From: Hellea balneolensis DSM 19091
GTDB lineage: Bacteria; Pseudomonadota; Alphaproteobacteria; Caulobacterales; Maricaulaceae
Assembly (NCBI RefSeq): GCF_000428525.1
Contig: NZ_AUAC01000002.1
Location: 558,001-622,000 of the forward strand
Direction of reading: 5' to 3'
DNA: 64,000 nt
Positions 26,871 to 36,447 of this stretch are shown piece by piece. Below the pieces are notes generated by a model. The model was not told where the DNA came from. It was given only the letters and a program-made list of their open reading frames with translations, and did no database searches. A program made the position numbers and the translations under genes. Every line of letters begins with the position of its first letter. The stretch's first letter is position 1.

Positions 26871-27982
26871 TGCAGCTTCGGGAACTTAGCTTTAGCGAGA
26901 AACGCGACTGGTTAAGACTGTCCCGCTCGCTGCGCGTGGGCCCTGTTGCTTTTCGCGATCTCCTCGCGCGTTATAAAAGCGCCGAAGCCGCAATTGACGC
27001 CCTGCCCTCTATCATGCGCCGCAAAGACAGCGTGGTGCCACAGTGTCAAGAGGTCGAAGCGGAGATGGAGGAAGCGGATCGCAGAGGCGTGAAAATTCTC
27101 GCGGCTTGTGAAGCGGACTATCCGCTTTACCTCAAAGCCATTGACCCGCCGCCTCCCCTCATTTCGGTCATAGGCCGAACCGATATATTGCATAAACCCT
27201 GCGCCGCAATTGTTGGGTCACGCAATGCATCTGCAATCGGGCAACGCTTTGCAAGGCAGATCGCGGGCGAGCTTGGGGATGCAGGATTTACAATCATTTC
27301 CGGACTAGCAAGGGGCATAGATGCTAATGCCCATGGCGGAGCCCTAAAAACGGGTACAGCAGCTGTTTTAGGCGGCGGCGTTGACCATATCTATCCACGC
27401 CAAAATACAGAGCTTTACGAAGCCATGGCCGAACAAGGCGCTTTAATATCTGAAAGCCCCTTGGGATACCGCGCGACAGCCCGTGATTTTCCGCGCCGAA
27501 ACCGTATCATTTCAGGCCTGTCCATGGGCGTCATCGTAATTGAAGCCGCTGAGAGATCAGGTACTTTAATTACGGCGCGCTATGCGACGGAGCAAAACCG
27601 CGAAGTTATGGCCGCGCCTGGTTCGCCCCTAGACCCCAGAACTAAAGGCTGCAACAGACTCATACAACAGGGTGCGGCGCTGATTGAAAGTGCCCAAGAC
27701 ATCATAAACTGTCTTGAAAATATCAGGCCGCCGCAAATGATGGAGCCCAATGCGTCTTATGAGCCGGCTGAGTTTGACTGGAAATCAGCAGAAAAAGATA
27801 TTGAGAAAGCGCGGGTGGCTGTGCTCTCACTCTTATCCCCAACCCCTACGCCGCGCGATGAAATCATACGGCTGAGCGGGTTTACCACGGCCTTGGTCAC
27901 AGCTGCTCTGCTGGAAATGGAGCTTAACGGTGAAGCCGTCGTGGAAGCAGATGGCCGTGTCGCCTTAGGCGTCAGTTTCTGA
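26870..27982 (+). CDS. dprA: DNA-processing protein DprA
   Basis: Binds incoming single-stranded DNA and loads RecA during transformation. It has an N-terminal helical SAM-like region (residues 1-70), then a Rossmann-like fold with AIVGSRNASAIGQRFAR, SGLARGIDANAH and the GGGVDHIYP block, and a C-terminal winged helix (STPTP...RDEIIRLSG-like, residues 310-370). Length is 370 aa. Its last 18 bases overlap the small gene on the other strand. Confidence 0.95.
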   Translation: MQLRELSFSEKRDWLRLSRSLRVGPVAFRDLLARYKSAEAAIDALPSIMRRKDSVVPQCQEVEAEMEEADRRGVKILAACEADYPLYLKAIDPPPPLISVIGRTDILHKPCAAIVGSRNASAIGQRFARQIAGELGDAGFTIISGLARGIDANAHGGALKTGTAAVLGGGVDHIYPRQNTELYEAMAEQGALISESPLGYRATARDFPRRNRIISGLSMGVIVIEAAERSGTLITARYATEQNREVMAAPGSPLDPRTKGCNRLIQQGAALIESAQDIINCLENIRPPQMMEPNASYEPAEFDWKSAEKDIEKARVAVLSLLSPTPTPRDEIIRLSGFTTALVTAALLEMELNGEAVVEADGRVALGVSF

Positions 27983-28153
27983 TTGCATATCAATTTGTGA
28001 GGCCGCCGCAGTTGCCTTGAGTAATGAGGACAACTGCCTAAGCCCCGTTTCCCTTGCCATGACTGACAACTCTTCCAACATCTCTACAATATATGATTGC
28101 GCACTCTCAGATGGTACGGAAATGTTGTCCTGCGTGATTTTTACCTGCTTCAT
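27965..28153 (-). CDS. Small conserved alphaproteobacterial-type protein, 62 aa
   Basis: Reads convergent with dprA and overlaps its end by 18 bases. AGGAG sits six bases before the ATG, and TATAAT a little further upstream could be its -10. The central segment (YIVEMLEELSVMARETGL and SSLLKATAAAS) resembles short helical proteins common in alphaproteobacteria with a YxxxMxxELxxLAxxxxLxxLxxLL pattern. This is recalled from general knowledge, not checked. No function is assigned. Confidence 0.65.
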   Translation of the reverse strand: MKQVKITQDNISVPSESAQSYIVEMLEELSVMARETGLRQLSSLLKATAAASQIDMQSETDA

Positions 28154-28164
28154 TGCATTCTCCT

Positions 28165-28189
28165 ATTATACACTTAAAAGATGTATAAT
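28165..28189. promoter_or_regulatory. Inverted repeat over the -10 region of the 62-aa gene
   Basis: ATTATACA (28165-28172) and TGTATAAT (28182-28189) with a nine-base spacer. The left arm contains the TATAAT of the minus-strand gene. It could be an operator; A+T-rich arms make chance formation possible. Confidence 0.35.
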
Positions 28190-28293
28190 ATATTTATGAA
28201 CGCTTTAAAAGGGATATCTGTATTTTTAAGACTGTAGGGATGGTGTTGACAATTTATAGTCCATCGCCCAAATGAGCGCTGATTTTAAAGACC

Positions 28294-28321
28294 CGCCGGA
28301 CGGCCAGAAAGCCCTCCGGCG
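28294..28321 (+). promoter_or_regulatory. Strong hairpin in the topA leader
   Basis: CGCCGGACGGC (28294-28304) and GCCCTCCGGCG (28311-28321) pair with one mismatch around a CAGAAA loop. It ends 24 bases before the topA ATG and has no T-run, so it is not an ordinary terminator. It lies inside a 25-codon frame (28272-28349) that overlaps the topA ATG as ATGA. Confidence 0.4.
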
Positions 28322-28345
28322 TCGCTACATTTGGACACCACACGC

Positions 28346-30949
28346 ATGAATCTTGTCATCGTCGAATCTCCGGCCAAAGCCAAAACCATCGAAAAATACT
28401 TGGGCAAAGACTATAAAGTCCTCGCAAGCTTTGGTCACATCCGGGACCTTCCGAGTAAAAACGGCTCCGTAGATCCTGAAAATGATTTTGCGATGACATG
28501 GGCCGTGGATACACAATCCAAAAAACGCGTCAAAGATATTGAAATGGCTCTTCAGAAGTCAGAAAAGCTTATACTCGCAACCGACCCGGATAGAGAAGGC
28601 GAAGCCATTTCATGGCACTTGCTTGATGTTCTTTCCAAGAAGAAAAAGAACAAACTCGGCGACAAAGAAATTGAGCGCGTTGTTTTTAACGCCATTACAA
28701 AAAAATCTGTTACGGACGCCATTGCTAACCCACGCCAGATCGACATGGAATTGGTTGAAGCTTATCTCGCGCGCCGCGCACTTGACTATCTCGTCGGTTT
28801 TACACTCTCCCCTGTCCTTTGGCGAAAGCTCCCAGGAGCACGCTCAGCAGGGCGCGTACAGTCCGTGGCTCTGCGCTTAATATGTGAACGCGAGACAGAA
28901 ATCGAAAAATTTGAAAATCAGGAATACTGGTCTTTGGATACGGTGATGAAAAACAGCAAAGGCGGTGATTTCCCTGCACGCCTTGTGTCACTGAACGGCG
29001 AAAAGCTAACAAAGTTCTCTCTAGGAAATGCCGAAGATGCCGCCAAAGCGAAAGCGGCTGTCGATGCCGCTAAACTCTCCGTGGTTTCCGTCGAAGCTAA
29101 GCCACTCACGCGTAATCCTCAGGCGCCCTTCATGACATCAACATTACAGCAAGAAGCGTCTCGTAAGCTGGGCTTCTCGGCTACGCAGACCATGCGCACC
29201 GCACAAATGCTCTATGAAGGTGTGGATATTGGCGGCGAAACAACTGGCCTTATAACCTATATGCGTACTGACGGAATTTCCATGATTGGCGAAGCCATTA
29301 GTGAATGCCGCGCCACGATTGGTTCAGAATTTGGTGATGATTATTTACCGGGACAACACCGTGTCTACAAATCCAAAGCCAAAAATGCGCAAGAGGCTCA
29401 TGAAGCGATCCGGCCGACAAGTTTTAGCCGTACGCCTGAAAGCCTCAAGCTCTCCGGCGACATGAAAAAATTATATGAGCTGATTTGGAAACGCGCCATG
29501 TCCTCTCAAATGGCTTCAGCCAAGCTTGAGCGCACCACGATCGAGATGGCAGACAGCAACAACACTGTTGGTCTTCGCGCCACGGGCCAGGTCATTCGCT
29601 TTGATGGCTTTCTAAAGCTCTATGAAGAAACCAAGCCAAAAACGGACGAAGACGGTGAGGACAAAAACGCGACTTTAGCCCCTGTTGTTAAGGGCGACAC
29701 TGTTGAGGCGACTAAGGTCAATACGGAACAGCATTTCACGCAGCCGCCGCCGCGCTATTCTGAGGCCAGCCTCGTTAAGCGTATGGAAGAGCTCGGCATT
29801 GGCCGTCCCTCGACTTACGCCTCAATCCTGAAAGTGTTGCAAGACCGCGGATATGTGACGCTTGATAAGCGCCGCTTTACACCTGTGGACAAAGGGCGGA
29901 TGCTGATTGCTTTCTTGGAAAACTTCTTTGGAAAATATGTGCAATATAACTACACAGCCGATCTTGAAGACCGCCTTGATAAGGTTTCAGCAGGTGAGCT
30001 CGCTTGGAAAAAGCTACTCAATGATTTTTGGAATGAATTTTCTGCCTCCATTGATGAAACCAAAGAACTGCGCATTACGAATGTATTAGACGCGCTCAAT
30101 GATGCTTTGCGTCCTCTTGTCTTCCCTGACAAAGAAGATGGCTCTGATCCCCGCAAATGCACGTTATGTGAAGACGGCAAATTGAGCCTTAAGCTTGGCA
30201 AGTTCGGGGCGTTTGTTGGCTGTTCCAACTATTCTGACTGTAAGTTTACGCGTCCCTTTGGCGGCGAAGATAATGCGCCAGCAGAAGATAAAATTCTTGG
30301 CCAACACCCTGAGACTGGCAAAGACATTGTTCTTAAAGAAGGACGTTTCGGCCCCTATGTCGAAATGGAAACTGAAAAAAAACCAAAGCGCACAGGCCTG
30401 CCGAAAACATGGCCTTACGATGCAATGGACCTTGAGAAAGGCCTGCGCCTTATTAACCTCCCGCGTAAAATTGGCTCTCACCCGGATGATGGCAACCAAA
30501 TCATTACAGCTCTCGGACGCTTTGGTCCTTACCTTAAGCACAATACGACCTATGTAAGTATCAAAGACCCTGAAGAAATGTTCACTATTGGCATGAATGA
30601 TGCCGTCGCACGCATTGCTGATAAAATTGCAAATCCAGGACGCGGACGCAGCGGCGGTACAGTCGTGAAAGATTTAGGCAAACATCCAGAGGACGAAAAA
30701 CCTGTTCAAATCATGTCAGGCCGCTATGGTCCTTACGTTAAATATGAAAAAATCAACGCGACCCTTCCAAAAGGCACAGAACCTGCGGACGTAACCATGG
30801 AAATGGCTCTGGAATATATCGCCGCAAAAATCGCCAAAGGACCGGCTAAGAAAAAACGCAAAGCCCCGGCCAAAAAGAAACCAGCGGCTAAGAAAAAGCC
30901 GCCGGCAAAAAAGAAACCCGCGGCAAAGAAGACGACAGCTAAAAAATAG
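28346..30949 (+). CDS. topA: DNA topoisomerase I
   Basis: Relaxes negative supercoils. It has an N-terminal Toprim domain (VIVESPAKAKTIEKYLG, DPDREGEAISWH), a catalytic Tyr in GLITYMRTDGI, and a C-terminal zinc-ribbon-like block (CTLCEDGK...GCSNYSDC). Later repeats of the GRFGPYVE/GRYGPYVK type and a Lys-Ala-Pro tail follow. At 867 aa it is normal for alphaproteobacteria. ATG 28346 (MNLVIVESP) is chosen over TTG 28331. The leader contains a hairpin and a possible 25-codon upstream frame. Confidence 0.96.
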   Translation: MNLVIVESPAKAKTIEKYLGKDYKVLASFGHIRDLPSKNGSVDPENDFAMTWAVDTQSKKRVKDIEMALQKSEKLILATDPDREGEAISWHLLDVLSKKKKNKLGDKEIERVVFNAITKKSVTDAIANPRQIDMELVEAYLARRALDYLVGFTLSPVLWRKLPGARSAGRVQSVALRLICERETEIEKFENQEYWSLDTVMKNSKGGDFPARLVSLNGEKLTKFSLGNAEDAAKAKAAVDAAKLSVVSVEAKPLTRNPQAPFMTSTLQQEASRKLGFSATQTMRTAQMLYEGVDIGGETTGLITYMRTDGISMIGEAISECRATIGSEFGDDYLPGQHRVYKSKAKNAQEAHEAIRPTSFSRTPESLKLSGDMKKLYELIWKRAMSSQMASAKLERTTIEMADSNNTVGLRATGQVIRFDGFLKLYEETKPKTDEDGEDKNATLAPVVKGDTVEATKVNTEQHFTQPPPRYSEASLVKRMEELGIGRPSTYASILKVLQDRGYVTLDKRRFTPVDKGRMLIAFLENFFGKYVQYNYTADLEDRLDKVSAGELAWKKLLNDFWNEFSASIDETKELRITNVLDALNDALRPLVFPDKEDGSDPRKCTLCEDGKLSLKLGKFGAFVGCSNYSDCKFTRPFGGEDNAPAEDKILGQHPETGKDIVLKEGRFGPYVEMETEKKPKRTGLPKTWPYDAMDLEKGLRLINLPRKIGSHPDDGNQIITALGRFGPYLKHNTTYVSIKDPEEMFTIGMNDAVARIADKIANPGRGRSGGTVVKDLGKHPEDEKPVQIMSGRYGPYVKYEKINATLPKGTEPADVTMEMALEYIAAKIAKGPAKKKRKAPAKKKPAAKKKPPAKKKPAAKKTTAKK

Positions 30950-30964
30950 GTTTATAATCAAATT

Positions 30965-33178
30965 ATGGAATTAAGTCGCGACAGCATCTTAAAAGCCGTC
31001 AGCGGCCAACCTGATAGGTTTGATAATAAGGCCTTGGCACGCCAGCTTAAGGTTAAAGGCGAGGATCGCCGGGTGCTTCGTCAGCTGCTGCGTGAAATGG
31101 TGGATGAAGGCGTTTTAAAAAAGTCCAAAAACAAAACCTTTCGCGAGGCCGATGACCTACCTGGCGTCATGGTCATTCGCGTTACGGGTCTGGATGAGCA
31201 TGGTGATTTGGTCGGCGAGCCGGAAGTCTGGAAACAAGACGGCCCGTCGCCTAAAGTGATCGTCCGCGAAGAACCGATTTCGAAAAAGTCTAGAGGCCAT
31301 AATGCGGCCACGGTCGGTGTGGGCGGACGGGCGCTGTGTCGTATCAAAAAAGACAAGGGCCTCATCATAGCGCAGGTGATGAAACGCCTTGGCGCAGGGC
31401 CGACTAAAAACCTTGGTATTTTGTATCAAGGCGGCAGAGGTTGGCGCATACAGCCTGTCGATAAAAAAGCACGTCACGATTATAAACCGACCAAAGTGCC
31501 GGAAGGGTCTGAAAATAATGACCTCGTTTGGTTCCAATCCACACGCCGCAACCAAGGCGACTTACGCCTCGCCGAAATTGTTGAAACCGTAGGCTCAGCC
31601 AATGGCGGCAAAGCGGCCTCTCTCATTTCACTCTATCAACACGAAATCCCCGTCGGCTTTCCTGATGATATGATTGCGGAAGCTAAAGCGCTGAAATTAC
31701 CGAAATTATCTAAATATCGCGAGGACTTACGGCATCTTCCTCTGGTGACGATTGACCCTGTCGATGCCAAAGACTTCGATGATGCTATCACGGCTACGCC
31801 GACCAAGAATGGCGGCTGGGATGTATGGGTCGCCATTGCCGATGTCGCCGCCTTCGTGACGCCTGACAGCCCTCTTGACCGCGCGGCCCGTAATAAGGGC
31901 AACTCTGTGTATTTGCCAGACCGCGTAGAACCGATGCTCCCACATGAGCTCTCTTCTGACCTTTGCTCGCTTCGTCCTAATGAAGACCGCGCATGTATGG
32001 CGGTAAATATGTTCTTTGATAAAAACGGCATAAAGAAATCCCATAAATTTCACCGCGGAATCATGCGATCTCATGCCCGCCTTACTTATGCCCAGGCGCA
32101 AGAAGCCTTTACCGGAAATGCCGGAGAGGCTGCAGCGCCAGTCGTTGATATTTTGAGAGATATTTTCAGTGCTTATAAAGCTCTGCGCAAAGCCCGCAAT
32201 GAACGCGCGCCTCTTGCCATTGAGCTACCTGAACGCCGTGTGCATGTGAACGATAAAGGCGAGGTCACAGAGATTACCATTCGTGACCGCTTTGACGCGC
32301 ATAAGCTGGTCGAAGAATTCATGGTCCAAGCTAATGTCGCGGCAGCAGAAGCCTTGGGCAGTAAAGGCGTCACGACTATAGTCCGTGTCCATGAGCCGCC
32401 CTCTCGTGAAAAGCTGCAAGGCTTGTCTGATTTCCTTCCGGCCTTGGGCCTGAAATGGTCACTTGGCGAACGGGCGAGCACAAAACGGCTCAACACATTA
32501 TTAAAACAAGCCGATGAAAAAGGCCTTGCAGAAACCGTCGGCATGTCGGTTCTACGCAGCCAAAGCCAAGCCATATATGACCCTGATCCTAAGGGGCATT
32601 TTGGCTTGAACCTTACGCATTATGCGCATTTTACCTCCCCTATCCGCCGCTATGCAGACCTGGTCGTCCACCGCGCTTTGATTAATGCCTTTGATCTTGG
32701 TGAAGATGGCACCAGCCCGTCAGAAGCCTCACGCTTGAAAGAAATTAGTGAGCATATTTCAACGACAGAACGCCGCGCTATGAAAGCTGAACGCGATTCG
32801 AAGGATAGATATATCGCAGCCTTTCTTGAAAAACGGGTCGGCGCGACATTTGACGCCAGAATAACGGGCGTCACAAAATTTGGCCTCTTTATAACCCTTG
32901 ACGAAACTGGCGCGGACGGCCTCATCCCATCACGCAGTTTAGGACGAGAATATTTTGTTTTTGATGAAAAACGCAAAGCTCTGATTGGAGCGGATAGCGG
33001 CGGTACATATCGCTTTGGACGTCAGATAAAAGTCAAACTCGTCGAAGCGACCCCGATAACAGGCGGACTAATATTCGAAATTTTGACAAAGCCAGAACCC
33101 GGCAAAAAGCCTAAACGCGGTCATCATGGCGGAGGCTCCGCACGGCCTAAACAGAATCGCGGACGGCGGCGCAGATGA
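30965..33178 (+). CDS. rnr: Ribonuclease R
   Basis: Processive 3'-5' exoribonuclease that degrades structured RNA. It has an N-terminal winged-helix/cold-shock region, an RNB catalytic domain (DPVDAKDFDDAI with the metal-binding Asp residues; HFTSPIRRYADL) and a C-terminal S1 domain (GVTKFGLFITLDETGADGLIP) followed by a basic tail. Length is 737 aa. It follows topA by 15 bases and overlaps the Nudix gene as ATGA. Confidence 0.95.
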   Translation: MELSRDSILKAVSGQPDRFDNKALARQLKVKGEDRRVLRQLLREMVDEGVLKKSKNKTFREADDLPGVMVIRVTGLDEHGDLVGEPEVWKQDGPSPKVIVREEPISKKSRGHNAATVGVGGRALCRIKKDKGLIIAQVMKRLGAGPTKNLGILYQGGRGWRIQPVDKKARHDYKPTKVPEGSENNDLVWFQSTRRNQGDLRLAEIVETVGSANGGKAASLISLYQHEIPVGFPDDMIAEAKALKLPKLSKYREDLRHLPLVTIDPVDAKDFDDAITATPTKNGGWDVWVAIADVAAFVTPDSPLDRAARNKGNSVYLPDRVEPMLPHELSSDLCSLRPNEDRACMAVNMFFDKNGIKKSHKFHRGIMRSHARLTYAQAQEAFTGNAGEAAAPVVDILRDIFSAYKALRKARNERAPLAIELPERRVHVNDKGEVTEITIRDRFDAHKLVEEFMVQANVAAAEALGSKGVTTIVRVHEPPSREKLQGLSDFLPALGLKWSLGERASTKRLNTLLKQADEKGLAETVGMSVLRSQSQAIYDPDPKGHFGLNLTHYAHFTSPIRRYADLVVHRALINAFDLGEDGTSPSEASRLKEISEHISTTERRAMKAERDSKDRYIAAFLEKRVGATFDARITGVTKFGLFITLDETGADGLIPSRSLGREYFVFDEKRKALIGADSGGTYRFGRQIKVKLVEATPITGGLIFEILTKPEPGKKPKRGHHGGGSARPKQNRGRRRR

Positions 33179-33921
33179 AAGACCTCTCCCCGCAAAGTCT
33201 TGGTCAAATCCGCATGACGAAGAAAGAGCGCGAAAACCGTAAAGCCCTGGCGCGTGCCCCTCGCCCAAAAATTGCCTCAACAATCGTTTTAACGCACGGC
33301 CCCAAAGAAAACCCGCGCATTCTTATGGGACAACGCTCTTCGAAACATGACTTTATGCCAAGTGTTTATGTTTTTCCGGGTGGCCGTGTTGATCGAGGTG
33401 ACAGCTATATCGACTATGAAGATGATTTATCCCCCCGCACGCAAGCTATAATGGAGGCTGCTTACTCACCTCGAAAAGCTCGTGCCGTTGTTCTCGCCTC
33501 TGTGAGAGAGACTTATGAAGAAACCTCGCTATTGCTAGGAAAGCCAAGCCAGGTAATCCGTAATCACCGGGATCCCTCTTGGGACGCCTTCCGTGAGGCC
33601 GGCTTAAAACCCAGTCTTGACGGTATTGAAGTCTTTGGACGCGCCATCACACCACCCCATCGCCATAAACGATTCGATGCTTGGTTTTTTCTTAAGGCCT
33701 TAGACACACCAGACCTCCCTAAAATCGAAGATAGCGCAGAGTTGCTTAATGTTGGCTGGTTCACATTTGATGAAATTTGGAAATTAGAGTTACAACGCGC
33801 CACGCAAATGATGCTGAAGGTTTTACAGCAATTTATGGCCTATGATCGCCCGCCAGCTCACATCTTCTACTCCCATGCAAAATATGGAAAATTTCTGACG
33901 GACACATTTCCGTCTCGATGA
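33175..33921 (+). CDS. Nudix hydrolase
   Basis: Probable hydrolase of a nucleoside-diphosphate-linked substrate. VYVFPGGRVD opens the Nudix fold; after an insertion of about 35 residues the helix part of the Nudix box is seen (AVVLASVRETYEETSLLLG). This split-box layout matches the NUDT19/RppH-distant group of alphaproteobacteria. Length is 248 aa. Coupled to rnr by ATGA, so a role in RNA or nucleotide turnover is plausible but unproven. Confidence 0.85.
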   Translation: MKDLSPQSLGQIRMTKKERENRKALARAPRPKIASTIVLTHGPKENPRILMGQRSSKHDFMPSVYVFPGGRVDRGDSYIDYEDDLSPRTQAIMEAAYSPRKARAVVLASVRETYEETSLLLGKPSQVIRNHRDPSWDAFREAGLKPSLDGIEVFGRAITPPHRHKRFDAWFFLKALDTPDLPKIEDSAELLNVGWFTFDEIWKLELQRATQMMLKVLQQFMAYDRPPAHIFYSHAKYGKFLTDTFPSR

Positions 33922-33930
33922 ATTGGCGTG

Positions 33931-33959
33931 TTGACACAGCTTGTTATCTGCCCTAATCG
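33931..33959 (+). promoter_or_regulatory. Promoter of rpmG
   Basis: TTGACA (33931-33936), 17-base spacer, TAATCG (33954-33959), about 35 bases before the rpmG ATG. Confidence 0.5.
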
Positions 33960-33993
33960 GCGCGCTTAGAATTCAACAAGAGGGCCCGGAGCC

Positions 33994-34161
33994 ATGGCGA
34001 AGCCAACCACAATCAAAATCCGCCTGAACAGTACAGCCGGTACAGGTTACTTTTACGTGACAAAGAAAAATTCACGTACAATGACTGAAAAAATGGTCAA
34101 AAAGAAATATGATCCCGTTGCGCGTAAACACGTGGATTTCAAAGAAGGTAAAATCAAGTAA
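33994..34161 (+). CDS. rpmG: 50S ribosomal protein L33
   Basis: Ribosomal protein of 55 aa, ATG 33994 to TAA 34161. The sequence starts [18 protein letters not shown] and continues [16 protein letters not shown], typical of the Cys-free (non-zinc) form of L33. Flanked by its own promoter and a strong terminator. Confidence 0.95.
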   Translation: MAKPTTIKIRLNSTAGTGYFYVTKKNSRTMTEKMVKKKYDPVARKHVDFKEGKIK

Positions 34162-34183
34162 TTTGACCTCTATAAAACATGAA

Positions 34184-34211
34184 AGAGCCGTTCTTTTGAG
34201 CGGCTTTTTTT
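34184..34211 (+). terminator. Rho-independent terminator after rpmG
   Basis: Stem AGCCGTTC (34186-34193) / GAGCGGCT (34198-34205) with a TTTT loop and a T-run after it. Confidence 0.88.
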
Positions 34212-34253
34212 ATGCCTCTTGGGAACATTTCAACTGAATAGCCGTAATTTTTT

Positions 34254-34661
34254 ATGACATCTCAGAAACAAACTGTAGAAGCCATAGAGTCGCTTGCCCG
34301 CTTGATGGATAGCCAGTTTAATATCCCAGGCATTCCTAGTCCTTTAGGGCTTGATACTATAATTGGTTTCATTCCTGGAATCGGAGACACAGTCGGACTA
34401 TCTGTGTCAGCCTATATCATTCTTCAAGGCGCAAGACTCGGGCTTCCAAAGCTTCAATTGATAAAAATGACTGCCAATGTGGGAATTGATTGGCTGATTG
34501 GCCTCATTCCCCTCATCGGCGATATTTTTGATTGGGGTTGGAAGGCAAATAACCGCAATGCAGCTATTATAAGAGACTTCTATAAAAGCAATCTAAGACC
34601 TAAGCCGCTTGAGAATGTGACGCCGCCGCGGACACCACTTGGTTCCGGCCCCCTTGCTTAG
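34254..34661 (+). CDS. DUF4112 family membrane protein
   Basis: 135-aa protein of the DUF4112 type. A start helix (ESLARLMDSQF) is followed by the paired glycine-rich hydrophobic motifs LGLDTIIGFIPGIGDTVGL and IGLIPLIGDIFDWGWKAN, typical of the family. Probably integral to the inner membrane; function unknown. Its 3' end overlaps the convergent pleD gene by 62 bases, an unusually long antisense overlap. Confidence 0.85.
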   Translation: MTSQKQTVEAIESLARLMDSQFNIPGIPSPLGLDTIIGFIPGIGDTVGLSVSAYIILQGARLGLPKLQLIKMTANVGIDWLIGLIPLIGDIFDWGWKANNRNAAIIRDFYKSNLRPKPLENVTPPRTPLGSGPLA

Positions 34662-35967
34662 CCTTATAGAGAGCGTCGTCAGCGCGCCTAAAGACATCAC
34701 GCAGTTGTTCTCCCCTCTCCACTTCAGCGACCCCAGCTGATGTCGTTATATGCAGCGCTTGTCCGTCAACATAAACAGGTGTTCCAGCTATAAGACTTCG
34801 AACCCTATCAGCGGCTACCAAAGCTTCCTCTTCTGAGGTTTTGGGCATAGCAATCATAAATTCTTCGCCGCCATACCGACTCACAACATCGATGGCACGC
34901 ATATTCGTGACCAAGCGTGCGGCCACTTCTTTGAGAATTTGATCGCCCATATCATGGCCTAAAATATCATTCACGCGTTTGAAATGATCAATGTCAAAAA
35001 CAATGATAGAGAACACTTCTTGTTTCTCTTTTAAACCCACAAAAAACGGGTCTATGGCACGCTCAAAATAACGGCGATTACCAAGCCCTGTGAGAGGATC
35101 CGATACAACCATTTCAAGATTTTCGTTGAAATTCTCACGTAAACTATCCGCGTAAAATTTACGGCGCAGTAAAGTATTTACACGCGCTTGCATCTCTTGA
35201 ATTTCTATCGGCCGCATCAAAGTATCGTTGATACCAATGTCATAGGCGCGAAGTAGCCGCTGCTCGTCTTCGGGGTCACCAATAATTAAAATCGGGATAT
35301 CTCGACTGGCTTCATTAAAGCGTAAACTTGCGCAAACACGCAGCCCGTCAAAGCTATCTGAAACAAGGCTAACGATGATAAGGTCAACCCCGGACTTCGC
35401 TTTTTTAAGGGCTTCAACGGGATCGCCTTCATTAAGAACATTATGATGCTTTTTTAGCGGTGCAGAAATCTTTTCAGAGCGCAGCTTATGGTCTTCTATG
35501 AGTAAGATATTGCCCTTCTTAGCATCGATACTATCTAGCAAAGGCTTCGAATTTGAACTGGTATGACCTGTATGGCTGATGAGTTGATCGGTCACCATTT
35601 TCAGGCGTAAGAGAGATCTCACGCGCGCCATCAAATTAAAATCATCAATCGGCTTAGTTATAAAATCATCGGCCCCGGCTTCTAGCCCGGCAATACGGTC
35701 TTTGGTTTCTTCGAGGGCTGTCACCATTATGACAGGAATATGCCATGTCTCTGGGTTTTGCTTGAGCTTCTGGCAGGCTTCAAAACCGTTCATGCCAGGC
35801 ATCATAGCATCCATTAGGATAAGGTCAGGTTTCTGCTCACCTGCAACGTCCAAAGCTTCCTGACCACTTTTCGCAGTTACAACGTCATAATACTCAGCCT
35901 GCAGCTTAACCTCCAATAAATGGAGGTTCGGCGCCAAATCATCTACGACGAGGATACGGGCGGACAT
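34600..35967 (-). CDS. pleD: Diguanylate cyclase response regulator PleD
   Basis: Makes c-di-GMP from two GTP when phosphorylated; in Caulobacter it drives the swarmer-to-stalked transition. REC1 has phospho-acceptor Asp53 (LILMDAMMPG). REC2 is degenerate, with Ser in the acceptor position (IIVSLVSD), as an adaptor domain. The GGDEF domain carries GGEEF at about residues 366-370 with the inhibitory I-site RAID just before it. 455 aa matches Caulobacter PleD. It starts on the base next to the divK stop, so the pair is co-transcribed. Confidence 0.95.
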   Translation of the reverse strand: MSARILVVDDLAPNLHLLEVKLQAEYYDVVTAKSGQEALDVAGEQKPDLILMDAMMPGMNGFEACQKLKQNPETWHIPVIMVTALEETKDRIAGLEAGADDFITKPIDDFNLMARVRSLLRLKMVTDQLISHTGHTSSNSKPLLDSIDAKKGNILLIEDHKLRSEKISAPLKKHHNVLNEGDPVEALKKAKSGVDLIIVSLVSDSFDGLRVCASLRFNEASRDIPILIIGDPEDEQRLLRAYDIGINDTLMRPIEIQEMQARVNTLLRRKFYADSLRENFNENLEMVVSDPLTGLGNRRYFERAIDPFFVGLKEKQEVFSIIVFDIDHFKRVNDILGHDMGDQILKEVAARLVTNMRAIDVVSRYGGEEFMIAMPKTSEEEALVAADRVRSLIAGTPVYVDGQALHITTSAGVAEVERGEQLRDVFRRADDALYKAKQGGRNQVVSAAASHSQAA

Positions 35968-36339
35968 TTAGGCGGCTTCGACGAACTTACGAACTGTTTC
36001 CAGAAAAGACGTTACTGTGATCGGCTTTGCGATATAAGCCTCACATCCGCCGTCTCGAATGCGCTTTTCATCACCCTTCATAGCAAAGGCAGTTACGGCG
36101 ACCACCGGAATATCAGCCAAAGCTTTGTCGTCTTTAATCCACTTGGTGACTTCCAGACCAGAGACTTCCGGCAGTTGAATATCCATAAGAATAAGGTCAG
36201 GATTAAAACTACGCGCGATACCAATTGCCTTTAGGCCCTCGCGTGTCTGGCGCGTCTCATATCCATGCGCTTCCAGAAGGTCGGCGAACAGTTTCATGTT
36301 CAGCTCATTGTCTTCAACGATGAGAACTTTTTTCGGCAT
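35968..36339 (-). CDS. divK: Single-domain response regulator DivK
   Basis: Cell-cycle signalling receiver that acts through DivJ/PleC and DivL to control CtrA. It is nearly all a REC domain: [18 protein letters not shown], acceptor Asp53 in [10 protein letters not shown], then [13 protein letters not shown] and YIAKPI. ATG 36339 gives 123 aa and matches Caulobacter DivK; ATG 36351 four codons upstream is possible. A one-mismatch CtrA-type box lies about 100 bases upstream. Confidence 0.96.
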   Translation of the reverse strand: MPKKVLIVEDNELNMKLFADLLEAHGYETRQTREGLKAIGIARSFNPDLILMDIQLPEVSGLEVTKWIKDDKALADIPVVAVTAFAMKGDEKRIRDGGCEAYIAKPITVTSFLETVRKFVEAA

Positions 36340-36447
36340 AATCTGTAACATATTCCCAATTCACCATTTTGCAGGACGTTGCCCGCGATTCTTATATTTT
36401 ACAGCTTCTTTATGACACCATATCCTTAACTTTAGGTTTGCTCGGCT

